A model generated the notes under the pieces. The model was not told the DNA's origin. It searched no databases and was given only the letters and a program-made list of their open reading frames with translations. A program made the position numbers and the translations under genes. Shown here piece after piece: positions 34,349 through 42,702 of a stretch of DNA of 64,000 bases; the stretch's first letter is position 1, and the number at the start of each line of letters is the position of its first letter. Source of the DNA: Flavobacterium foetidum (GTDB lineage Bacteria; Bacteroidota; Bacteroidia; Flavobacteriales; Flavobacteriaceae); contig NZ_SJTF01000016.1 in the NCBI RefSeq assembly GCF_004634245.1, positions 59,606 through 123,605 on the forward strand, written 5' to 3'.

Positions 34349-35623
34349 ATGACTTTTCAAAATACACGCGAATTTGCACGAGAGCTAGATTCAAAAGACA
34401 CATTAAGCCATTATCAGGAACAATTTATTTTTCCAAAAGTAAATGATAAACGAGTTATCTATTTTACAGGAAATTCTTTAGGATTACAGCCAAAACGCAC
34501 CAAAGCTTATATAGACGAAGTAATAAATGATTGGGCAGAATTGGCTGTTGAAGGTCATTTTTACGCCGAAAAACCTTGGTGGGATTATCAAGAAAGATTT
34601 TCGGAGCCATTGAGCAAAATTGTAGGTGCTCTCCCGTCTGAAGTTACGGTCATGAATACTTTGACGGTAAATCTTCATTTGTTAATGGTTTCCTTTTATC
34701 AGCCAACTAAAACACGATATAAAATTATCTGCGAAGAAAAAGCCTTTCCATCCGATCAATATATGTTTCAGAGTCAGGTAAATTTTCATGGTTACAAACC
34801 TGAAGATGCGATTGTAGAAATTAAACGTCGCGAAGGCGAGCATAATATCCGCTTAGAAGATGTTTTAGCTAAAATTGAAGAAGTGGGAGACGAGCTAGCG
34901 TTAGTTTTAATCGGTGGTGTAAACTACTATACGGGACAGGTATTCGATATAAAAGCCATAACGGCAGCGGGGCAAAAAGCTGGAGCAAAAGTAGGTTGGG
35001 ATTTAGCACATGCAGCAGGAAATATCAAATTAGAACTTCACGACTGGAATGTAGATTTTGCCGCCTGGTGCAGTTATAAATATATGAACTCAGGTCCTGG
35101 AAATGCATCGGGCTGTTTTGTTCACGAAAGACATCACAATTCCAATCTGCCAAGATTTGCAGGATGGTGGGGACACAATAAAGAACGACGTTTTAAAATG
35201 GAACCAAATTTTGATCCAGTTCACGGAGCAGATGGATGGCAGATTAGTAATCTTCCTGTTCTTTCTCTAGCACCTTACTTGGCTTCGGTAGAAATGTTTG
35301 CAGAGGTCGGAATGGATGCACTTATTAAAAAACGAGATCATATTACTTCTTATCTAGAATTTATTCTTCATGAAATCGACAAAGAAGTTTCGGGCAATTT
35401 TGAAGTAATTACTCCTTCAAATCCAGAAGAAAGAGCTTCGCAATTATCTGTTTTTCTTCATGGAGAAGGAAGAAGTCTTTTTGATTATTTAATGAAAAAC
35501 GGAGTGATTACAGATTGGCGTGAACCGAATGTAATTCGTCTGGCACCCGTTCCTTTATATTGCTCTTATGAAGATATGTACGATTTTGGACAGATTTTGA
35601 AAAAAGGAATTTTAGGGAAGTAA
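34349..35623 (+). CDS. kynU: Kynureninase
   Basis: A 424-residue PLP enzyme that cleaves kynurenine or 3-hydroxykynurenine to (hydroxy)anthranilate and alanine. The PLP lysine is K244 in SYKYMNSGPGNASG. FTGNSLGLQPK at the start, MNTLTVNLHLLM and the GWDLAHAAGN segment with the cofactor-binding aspartate are family features. With kmo at 50112 it belongs to the route from tryptophan to quinolinate and NAD. Tryptophan dioxygenase, formamidase and 3-hydroxyanthranilate dioxygenase are not in this window. Confidence 0.95.
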   Translation: MTFQNTREFARELDSKDTLSHYQEQFIFPKVNDKRVIYFTGNSLGLQPKRTKAYIDEVINDWAELAVEGHFYAEKPWWDYQERFSEPLSKIVGALPSEVTVMNTLTVNLHLLMVSFYQPTKTRYKIICEEKAFPSDQYMFQSQVNFHGYKPEDAIVEIKRREGEHNIRLEDVLAKIEEVGDELALVLIGGVNYYTGQVFDIKAITAAGQKAGAKVGWDLAHAAGNIKLELHDWNVDFAAWCSYKYMNSGPGNASGCFVHERHHNSNLPRFAGWWGHNKERRFKMEPNFDPVHGADGWQISNLPVLSLAPYLASVEMFAEVGMDALIKKRDHITSYLEFILHEIDKEVSGNFEVITPSNPEERASQLSVFLHGEGRSLFDYLMKNGVITDWREPNVIRLAPVPLYCSYEDMYDFGQILKKGILGK

Positions 35624-35630
35624 ATTATTT

Positions 35631-35717
35631 AAAGCAGATTTTGCAGATTCTAGCAGATTTAAAATGATTTCTATAAATAATCTGCGAACATCTGCTTAAA
35701 TCTTTTTAAATCTGCGT
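35631..35717. repeat. AAATCTGC inverted repeat after kynU
   Basis: AAAGCAGATTTTGCAGATTC (from 35631) pairs loosely with AATCTGCGAACATCTGCTT and AAATCTGCG (35679-35716). This is a decayed palindromic family made of GCAGATT words. No T-run. Confidence 0.6.
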
Positions 35718-35741
35718 GAAAAAATCTTTAACCATAAAATT

Positions 35742-35870
35742 TGTCATTTCGAGGAACGAGACTCGAGCGATAGCGAATAGGCGAAGCAAATCACACTAGA
35801 AACTCCACAAAGTAAAACCCAATCTGTGTCGAATCCCGCGTGTGATTTCTCCTTTCAGTCGAAATGACAA
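35742..35870. repeat. TGTCATTTCGA repeat, copy 2
   Basis: TGTCATTTCGA (35742-35752) faces TCGAAATGACA (35859-35869), with AAATCACAC/GTGTGATTT as an inner pair. It is the same family as 14296-14455. The rest of the 430-base gap up to 36053 shows no further structure. Confidence 0.75.
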
Positions 35871-36053
35871 ACTGTGTGGAAACTTTGCATCTTAGCGTCT
35901 TTGAGTGATTAATTTCATTCAGCTTGGTAAATAAAATTTAGCACGAAACAAACAAAAACCTCCTAATCTTATAAACTTTAAAAAAAATTCTGTAATAACT
36001 AATATAGCAGATATTCTGTAATTTGTAGTGTATAATTTTTAAATATTACGATC

Positions 36054-36488
36054 ATGAAAGGCTTCTATATTTTATTCGCAGCTATAATTTTTGCTTCTTG
36101 TCAAAACCAGAGCAAAGAGGATATTAACAAAGCCAAACAAGCCAGTATTGATTCTATGAAAGTTGAGATTAACAAACAACGTGTTATCGATTCGATGAAG
36201 ACTGAAATGGCGAAGATGAAAGAAGAACAGCAAGTTGAATCTCAAAAAGAAAAAGTTGTTGTCGTGCATCAGCAGGCCGCAAACGGCAATACTGCTACAA
36301 CAACTACCAAAAAGAAAGGATGGAGTGCAACTGCTAAAGGTGCTGTAATTGGAGCTGGAGTTGGTGCCGCTACTGGAGCAATCGTCAGTAAAAGAAAGGG
36401 CGAGGGAGCCGTTATTGGTGGTTTAGCCGGAGCTGCTTTAGGAACTGGAACAGGTGCTGTTATCGACAGCAAAAAGAAAAAAGAATAG
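36054..36488 (+). CDS. Glycine-zipper lipoprotein
   Basis: A 144-residue lipoprotein (lipobox IFASC, Cys near residue 16). The first half is a charged helical region with the repeated phrase IDSMKVEINKQRVIDSMKTE, likely a coiled coil. The second half is a glycine-zipper pair, KGAVIGAGVGAATGAIV and GAVIGGLAGAALGTGTGAVI, which would insert into or pack against a membrane. Similar proteins resemble OmpA-type or SlyB-like envelope lipoproteins, but function is unknown. A bidirectional terminator follows. Confidence 0.82.
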   Translation: MKGFYILFAAIIFASCQNQSKEDINKAKQASIDSMKVEINKQRVIDSMKTEMAKMKEEQQVESQKEKVVVVHQQAANGNTATTTTKKKGWSATAKGAVIGAGVGAATGAIVSKRKGEGAVIGGLAGAALGTGTGAVIDSKKKKE

Positions 36489-36514
36489 AAATTAATAACA
36501 CGATCTATAAAAGA

Positions 36515-36547
36515 ACCCCGATTCGGAATTTCCAAATCGGGGTTTTG
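36515..36547. terminator. Bidirectional terminator
   Basis: AACCCCGATT (36515-36524) pairs with AATCGGGGTT (36536-36545), with T on one side and A on the other. It serves both converging genes. Confidence 0.85.
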
Positions 36548-36549
36548 TG

Positions 36550-38358
36550 TTAAGCCATTTCCATTGTTGGAATTTTAATGGAATTCAGTTCTGATTGATA
36601 CTTATCAAATTGCATTTTTATTTTTTCTTTTTCAGTTTCGAAATAAGAAGTTGACGAAAGTAAGTTTTGATAGTACTCGATTCCTTCTAAAATATTGGTT
36701 TTAAAAGAATTCCACTTTTTAAGCTGGTTATTCGTTATTTCTCCAGAAATAGTTTCAATTTCATTCCTGAAATAATCCACATACATTTTTAATTCCTTTA
36801 CGAATAAATTCGGACGTTCGGTTCTTAAAACCGATTTTCCCTGATAAATATGCTGGATCATGTCTTTTAAAGAAACTTCCTGATCAAAATAAGCTAAGTT
36901 TGGTCCTGGGCAAATTACTACGCCTTGAGCCTGACCTTTTATTTTGATGTCGTTTTCAAGATAAGAAGCATTGGCTAAACCAACACACAAACAAGATTTC
37001 TCTGTTATTTTGATTTTGCTTTTTTCAAATTCTTCTGCCGATAAAGTGTCTTTGCTGCTTTCTAATGCTGCAAGTTTAATATCTTGATATTTTTTTGATG
37101 CGGTGCAGATGCCGTGCGGATCGTATTCTTTGCTCAAAGCCAAAAACTTCTTCGGACAAGAGCTTCCGGCTTTGTTTTCCTGAATTCTTTTTTGTTTTAA
37201 AAACTCGTTTGATGTGCCTTTCAATGTATTAAACGGAACTCCCAATGGTGAAATATTGCTCAAATAAAAATCGTCTTCTTTGGCTTTCATTAATAAATTA
37301 CGAGTTTCTTGGTCTACAGAGGTAGCTTCTGGAACTAGTAAAAAAGGAGACCCCCAGCCAACCGAATCCACTTTGTATTCGTCTAAAAGAAATTCATGTT
37401 CTTCGGCAGTTCCAACACCGCCCTGAACCGTGATTTTCAAGTCTAATGGTTTTTCAGGAAAGATTTGATTTTTTAGCTGTAACGCTTTAATCATTAAATC
37501 ATGTGCCGATTGCACTAATTGTTCTTTTTTCTGTTTGAATTCTTCTAAAATAGTGCCTAAAAGAAGTCCGTCAGTAGCAAAAGCGTGCCCACCGCAGTTT
37601 AATCCTGATTCGATTCGGTATTCTGACACCCAAAGTCCTTTTTTTGCTAAAAAGTTGCCTTGAATCATGGCCGATCTAAAATCGCTTACTTTTAGAATAA
37701 TTTTCTTTTTGAGTTCGTTTTTCTCATTCGGAAAAAAGGCAGCAAAATTTTCAAAGTAACCAAACAATCTCGGATTCATTCCGGCTGAAAGTACAACAGA
37801 TGATTCTAGATTGCTATTAGCAAAACCTCTCAAAGCGGCATGAGCATCATTAAATTCAGTAGGAAGTTGTTCGTTTTTTACGAAATTATCTTTGTCCAAT
37901 TTTGTCATGATGTTCACATCGATTTCTCCAGGAAAAAGATGTGATTCGATGTACTGCTGGATATTTTCTTTGAAAGAAATTCCGTCATCCAATAAGTTCT
38001 GAAAACCTTTTTTTATGTCAGAAGTGTTTGGAAGCATTGACATAAAATTTTCTAGTGCAGTTTTGCTCTCAGCTAATTCGGTTTTAAAATTTTCGAATTT
38101 TTCTTTTACAATTTTGTCAACTAAATTTAGATAAGAAGTAATCCTTTCGGCGCGGTAATCGTGAAATTTCTGTGTGATTTCTTCGTAAGGGATATTGAAT
38201 TTAGTGCTATAAAAATTACGCATCTTTTCAATCAAATCGTCATCGGCTAGAGCGATAACAGACGAAATCCCGTATTGCGCCACCCGAATCGGACTGTCTA
38301 TCGTGTACGCAAGACCCATTACCGGAATATGAAAAGTGTGTAAAGGTGTTTTTGTCAT
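36550..38358 (-). CDS. Large protein of unknown function with barrel-like motifs and conserved cysteines
   Basis: A 602-residue soluble protein starting MTKTPLHTFHIPVMGLAY. The early HIPVMGLAYTIDSPIRVAQYG and the later VQGGVGTAEEHEFLLDEY (about 310-327) and DSVGWGSPFLLVPEAT (about 328-343) read like the first strand and phosphate-binding end of an FMN TIM barrel such as nitronate monooxygenases, but no firm match is claimed. GLNCGGHAFATDG (about 253) and cysteines in SSCPKKF, GICTASKKY, CLCVG and ICPGPN (about 400-480) could bind metal or a cluster. A helical insert occupies about 45-150. The ATG at 38358 avoids a 20-residue hydrophobic lead-in read through a terminator. Confidence 0.7.
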   Translation of the reverse strand: MTKTPLHTFHIPVMGLAYTIDSPIRVAQYGISSVIALADDDLIEKMRNFYSTKFNIPYEEITQKFHDYRAERITSYLNLVDKIVKEKFENFKTELAESKTALENFMSMLPNTSDIKKGFQNLLDDGISFKENIQQYIESHLFPGEIDVNIMTKLDKDNFVKNEQLPTEFNDAHAALRGFANSNLESSVVLSAGMNPRLFGYFENFAAFFPNEKNELKKKIILKVSDFRSAMIQGNFLAKKGLWVSEYRIESGLNCGGHAFATDGLLLGTILEEFKQKKEQLVQSAHDLMIKALQLKNQIFPEKPLDLKITVQGGVGTAEEHEFLLDEYKVDSVGWGSPFLLVPEATSVDQETRNLLMKAKEDDFYLSNISPLGVPFNTLKGTSNEFLKQKRIQENKAGSSCPKKFLALSKEYDPHGICTASKKYQDIKLAALESSKDTLSAEEFEKSKIKITEKSCLCVGLANASYLENDIKIKGQAQGVVICPGPNLAYFDQEVSLKDMIQHIYQGKSVLRTERPNLFVKELKMYVDYFRNEIETISGEITNNQLKKWNSFKTNILEGIEYYQNLLSSTSYFETEKEKIKMQFDKYQSELNSIKIPTMEMA

Positions 38359-38406
38359 TTGTCTTTCAATTAAAATAAAGACAAATATTGAAAAAAGGAT
38401 TTTTCT

Positions 38407-38430
38407 AAAACCTGACAATTGTCAGGTTTT
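38407..38430. terminator. Bidirectional palindromic terminator
   Basis: The 24-base perfect palindrome AAAACCTGACAATTGTCAGG plus TTTT, followed by more T, lies upstream of the minus-strand gene at 38358 and downstream of the minus-strand gene ending at 38591. Confidence 0.6.
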
Positions 38431-38441
38431 TTAGATTGGTT

Positions 38442-38580
38442 GCCACGAATTGCGCAAATTTTCACGAATTAAATATTTTTTTGCCACAGATTATTAGCGA
38501 TTAAAATGATTTAATCCATATAATCATTTCAATCTGTGGCAACTTAAAAGAAATTAGTGAAAATTAGTGTAATTCGTGGC
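38442..38580. repeat. Nested GCCACGAATT / GCCACAGATT inverted repeat
   Basis: The outer arms GCCACGAATTGCGCAAATTT (from 38442) and AAATTAGTGTAATTCGTGGC (to 38580) enclose inner arms GCCACAGATT (38483-38492) and AATCTGTGGC (38531-38540). This is a doubly nested palindrome without coding potential, between two minus-strand genes. Confidence 0.75.
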
Positions 38581-38590
38581 GAGTAAAAAA

Positions 38591-40147
38591 TCATATCAAA
38601 ATCTTCTTCAAAGATTCCGCTATACTTCGCCATAAAAAGTTGTAAAAAGATTTTTCTTCGATTCTTTCGACTTCGACATCAGCGGTTTTGGCTTTGTCTT
38701 TCGAATCGTTTTTTACCAGTAAATTTGCAATTGCGCTTTTAAGTTTAGCTTCTTTTTCAGGTTTTTTCTTTTTGAATAATTTCACTTTCAGGTCGTCATA
38801 ATCTAAAGAAGCATTTCCTTTTGAAATATTATCATTTCCATAAAAGTTAAAACGGTATTTATGGAAAACGCCTGTAAACGAAGCATTCATATAAGGTTTG
38901 CTGAATCTTTGCATTGCCCGTACATCAAAATTTGAAATCACGCCCTGGATATGAAAACTGTCGTTTTTGTCCAAAACATTAAAACTCCAGTCAACATTAA
39001 GAGGTGAAGTTTTCATGAAAATGGTGTTTATTTTGATTTTTACATCATCAGTTTTTTTGAGGCCAAAACCACTTCGCAGATTGGTTGCCTGCAAGTTGAA
39101 TTTATCAAAAGTTAAAACTCCCGGCCCTTTAGAAAAATCAATCTCTTCTTCGTAGACCAATTTTGATTTTAGAACCTGTAAAGTGTCAATCTGCAACGGA
39201 AATTTGATGTTGCGTAATAAATGATTGTAAAGGTATTTTTTGCTCAAATCGTCTTTTGGCATTTTTCCTCGATAGATGTTCGCATCGAAATGATTTAGGA
39301 CAATCGAATTTGTCTTAAAGAAAAAACGATCGTTCTTAAAACCCCAGTCCATTTTCTGTATACTGGCAGAATCGACTTTTAGAGTGTAAATGTCTTTTTC
39401 CTTGTCTAAACGACGAATAAATTCGGGTCTGTTGAATTGAGGTAAATAAGCAAAATTATTCACCTTCAAAAAATTATTTTCAGTACTTATTTTGCCAATA
39501 GTCAAATGATAGAATGGGCTAGTACGATAAAACAAGCTATCAATCACCAAAGCATATTTTTCGTATCGAATCGGAATTTTTTCTTTTAAGGTGGCGTCGG
39601 TAATTAGGATTCCTTCCAGTTTCAAAATGATTTTTTTAGCACTTAGAATCGGTTTTTCACTGTCCAAAGAAACGACATCGACAGTTCCTTCGTTGAGATA
39701 AATATTTGAAACTGCAATTATTTTTCTAAAAGGTTCTATAATTTCTGTCTTGATACTTTTGCTGTTATTCAGAAGTTTTTCGCCTTTTTTATATAGAATC
39801 ACACGAGGTTTGTTTATAATGATGCTTTCTGCTTGAATAACATCTCTAAAAGCCAAGTCCCAGATATTAAAATGCCTTATTGTTACTGATTCAATTTTTG
39901 CAAACAATCCGTTTTTGCTGTCCTTCGGCTGATTTTTTGGATGCACCAGTAAGGTCTGGGCGTAGATGTTTTGCGAGAAAAGAGAAACCTCAATTTTTTC
40001 GTAATTGATGTTATATGCTGTATTGTTTTTTTCGTGTATAATGATTGGTAATTGTTTTTTTATCCAATAATTGAGTCCTGCATTAATCAGAATCAAAAAA
40101 GTGAAGACGGAAATTATGACAATCGCTATTTTTTTGTATACAGACAT
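38591..40147 (-). CDS. AsmA/DUF748-like membrane-anchored periplasmic protein
   Basis: A 518-residue protein with one N-terminal membrane helix (IAIVIISVFTFLILINAGL) and a long, beta-rich periplasmic part. Repeated strands such as IRHFNIWDLAFRDVIQAESIIINKPRVILYKKG and LTFDKFNLQATNLRSGFGL fit AsmA-like proteins, whose beta-groove structures carry lipids between membranes. The C-terminus is lysine-rich (KLFKKKKPEKEAKLKSA). A shorter AsmA-like length and lack of a clear C-terminal signature keep the call tentative. It is divergent from the penicillin acylase gene. Confidence 0.65.
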   Translation of the reverse strand: MSVYKKIAIVIISVFTFLILINAGLNYWIKKQLPIIIHEKNNTAYNINYEKIEVSLFSQNIYAQTLLVHPKNQPKDSKNGLFAKIESVTIRHFNIWDLAFRDVIQAESIIINKPRVILYKKGEKLLNNSKSIKTEIIEPFRKIIAVSNIYLNEGTVDVVSLDSEKPILSAKKIILKLEGILITDATLKEKIPIRYEKYALVIDSLFYRTSPFYHLTIGKISTENNFLKVNNFAYLPQFNRPEFIRRLDKEKDIYTLKVDSASIQKMDWGFKNDRFFFKTNSIVLNHFDANIYRGKMPKDDLSKKYLYNHLLRNIKFPLQIDTLQVLKSKLVYEEEIDFSKGPGVLTFDKFNLQATNLRSGFGLKKTDDVKIKINTIFMKTSPLNVDWSFNVLDKNDSFHIQGVISNFDVRAMQRFSKPYMNASFTGVFHKYRFNFYGNDNISKGNASLDYDDLKVKLFKKKKPEKEAKLKSAIANLLVKNDSKDKAKTADVEVERIEEKSFYNFLWRSIAESLKKILI

Positions 40148-40261
40148 TTAGGGTATTAATTATAATTACATAAATTTAGACTTTTTAAGAAAGCTGTCTC
40201 TTACAAGATTTTATCGTAAAGTTACATTTTCTTATAATCTGTTTAATTTGTCTGTTTGAAT

Positions 40262-42649
40262 ATGAGAATTGTAAAAAAGATTTTCTTCGCTTTATTAGTT
40301 TTTATAATTGTAATTGCCATTGGTTTATGGGCTTATATTTTTCACTTAAAACCAAAATATGAAGGTGAAATAGAATTACATCATTTAGAAAAAGAAACTA
40401 CGGTTTATTTTGATGATTTCGGCGTTCCGCATATTTATGCCGATTCTGAAAAAGATGCCATGACTGCATTGGGTTATGTTCATGCACAGGAAAGATTATG
40501 GCAGATGGAACTTCTACGAAGAATTGCTCCGGGACGTCTATCAGAGATTTTTGGAACTGTAGCATTAGAAAACGATAAATTCTTTGCAGGAATTGGTATT
40601 GAGGAAGCTTCAGCAAAAGCGATTGCCGAACTCGACAAAAACAGTGAAAGCTATAAAATGACCCAAGCCTATCTGGACGGAATCAATCAGTATCTCGAAG
40701 AAGGACCAACGCCGGTGGAGTTTACTTTGGTCGGTGTAAAAAAACAAAAATTTACGATAGAAGATGTGTATAATATTTTTGGATATATGTCTTTTAGTTT
40801 TGCAATGGCGCAGAAAACCGATCCGCTTCTGACAGATATCAAGAACAAATATGGAACAGCTTATTTGAAAGATTTAGGAATCGAAGGGGAATTTAATACT
40901 ACTAGAATAAAAATTTCAAAAGAAAAGACGGAAACCTATTCAGAAATCTCAAAGTCGGTTGCTGCTTTGCTGGATCAATCTCCCATGCCGCCTTTCGTAG
41001 GGAGCAACAGCTGGGTAGTTGGGCCTAAAAAATCTAAAACCGGAAAAGTTATTTTTGCCAATGATCCTCATATTGGGTTTTCACAGCCAGGAACTTGGTA
41101 CGAAGCGCATATTGTAACTCCAAAACACGAATTGTATGGATGCTATCTCGCTGGTACACCATTTCCGCTATTAGCGCATAATCGTAATTATGCTTACGGA
41201 CTGACAATGTTTGAAAATGATGATATCGATTTTTATCAAGAACGAACTTTAGGAGGCGATCCAAACCAATACGAAACTCCGACAGGTTTTGGTAAATACG
41301 AAATCAGGAAAAAAACGATAAAAGTAAAAGATACTGCCGATGTGGTACTGACAGTAAAATCAACACGTCACGGACCAATCATGAACGATTTTATGGAACG
41401 TCTAGACAAGAAAAATCCAATTGCAATGTCTTGGACCTATACAAGAGAGCCAATTCGTATTCTAGATGCGGCTTATGGTCTTTCGCATGCAAAAAACAAA
41501 GATGATTTTAGAGAGGCCGTAAAACTTATTGCTGCGCCAGGGCTTAATGTAATGTACGGCGATGCCTTAGGAAACACGGCTTGGTGGGCAAGCGGCAAAT
41601 TGTACAAATTTAATAAAGGCGTAAATCCGCATTTGATTTTAGACGGAACAAAAGGAAATGATGATATAATCGAATATTTGGATTTCGATAAAAATCCGTC
41701 AGCCGAAAATCCAGAATGGGGTTACGTTTATTCTGCCAATAATCAGCCTGAAGCAATTGATGGTTATTTGTATCCGGGGTATTATCTCCCAGAAGACCGA
41801 GCCAAAAGAATTTCTAATCTCCTAGATGCAAAATCTGATTGGGATAAAGAAGCAATCGGAAAAATGATTTATGATAATACTTCTGATGTTGCCGTTGAGA
41901 CCGTTCGCAATTTGATTGCTATTTTAGATCAAAAAAATCTTTCTCCAGAGGAAAAAGAGGCAGTCGCTGTTTTAAAGTCATGGAAAGGAACTTCAAACCT
42001 AGAAGACAGCGCGCCAACAATTTACAATAAATGGATTTATCTATATCTCAAAAATACTTTTGAAGACGAAATGGGCAAGGATAATTTTAATTTGTTTATA
42101 GGGATTTCTCTAGGCAAACAAGTAATTGCCAATCAGGTTAAAAATGAAAATTCGGTTTGGTGGGATAACATTAAAACCAAAAACGTGAAGGAAACCCGCA
42201 AAGACATCGTTTCAAAATCTTTTCATGATGCGATTGCAGCATTAAAAAATCAACTCGGAAATCAGATTGAAGATTGGAAATGGGGCACCGTGCATACGGT
42301 CGAGCATGAGCATCCGCTAGGAAAAGTAAAGGTACTCAGAGGCATATTCAATGTTGGGCCTTTCGAATCTGCAGGTTCTAACGAGGTAATCAATAATTTA
42401 TTTTTCGGATTTAATGATGATGGAAAATACTATGTAAAAGGCGGTCCTTCTACCAGAAGAATTGTTGATTTTGCCGATATCGAGAACAGCTGGAGCATAC
42501 TGCCGACAGGACAATCTGGAAATCCGTTCAGCAAACATTATGACGATCAGGCCGAAATGTACAATGCTGGTAAATTCAGGAAAATGAAATTGAATAAAGA
42601 GGAGATTGTAAAAACCTCTACAAAACTAATTTTGAAGCCTAAAAAGTAA
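40262..42649 (+). CDS. Penicillin acylase family protein (Ntn hydrolase)
   Basis: A 795-residue envelope enzyme with an N-terminal membrane anchor (IFFALLVFIIVIAIGLWAYIF). It is made as a precursor: the autocatalytic nucleophile is S248 in VGSNSWVVGPKKS, which becomes the first residue of the beta chain, matching the SNxW motif of penicillin G acylase. FANDPHIG and the RHGP segment in KSTRHGPIMND are also conserved. Homologues cleave amides such as penicillins or acyl-homoserine lactones; the natural substrate here is unknown. The ATG at 40262 is preferred to the TTG six bases earlier. Confidence 0.92.
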   Translation: MRIVKKIFFALLVFIIVIAIGLWAYIFHLKPKYEGEIELHHLEKETTVYFDDFGVPHIYADSEKDAMTALGYVHAQERLWQMELLRRIAPGRLSEIFGTVALENDKFFAGIGIEEASAKAIAELDKNSESYKMTQAYLDGINQYLEEGPTPVEFTLVGVKKQKFTIEDVYNIFGYMSFSFAMAQKTDPLLTDIKNKYGTAYLKDLGIEGEFNTTRIKISKEKTETYSEISKSVAALLDQSPMPPFVGSNSWVVGPKKSKTGKVIFANDPHIGFSQPGTWYEAHIVTPKHELYGCYLAGTPFPLLAHNRNYAYGLTMFENDDIDFYQERTLGGDPNQYETPTGFGKYEIRKKTIKVKDTADVVLTVKSTRHGPIMNDFMERLDKKNPIAMSWTYTREPIRILDAAYGLSHAKNKDDFREAVKLIAAPGLNVMYGDALGNTAWWASGKLYKFNKGVNPHLILDGTKGNDDIIEYLDFDKNPSAENPEWGYVYSANNQPEAIDGYLYPGYYLPEDRAKRISNLLDAKSDWDKEAIGKMIYDNTSDVAVETVRNLIAILDQKNLSPEEKEAVAVLKSWKGTSNLEDSAPTIYNKWIYLYLKNTFEDEMGKDNFNLFIGISLGKQVIANQVKNENSVWWDNIKTKNVKETRKDIVSKSFHDAIAALKNQLGNQIEDWKWGTVHTVEHEHPLGKVKVLRGIFNVGPFESAGSNEVINNLFFGFNDDGKYYVKGGPSTRRIVDFADIENSWSILPTGQSGNPFSKHYDDQAEMYNAGKFRKMKLNKEEIVKTSTKLILKPKK

Positions 42650-42702
42650 TTAACAATTGTTAAGATTAATTCTATATTTTTGAGGCCTAAAACCCCAAAT
42701 CT

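Noticed and set aside
38359..38418. 20-residue hydrophobic lead-in to the unknown protein at 36550, which could look like a signal peptide
   Set aside because: It is read through a palindromic terminator; the ATG at 38358 gives a soluble start that fits the barrel-like motif.
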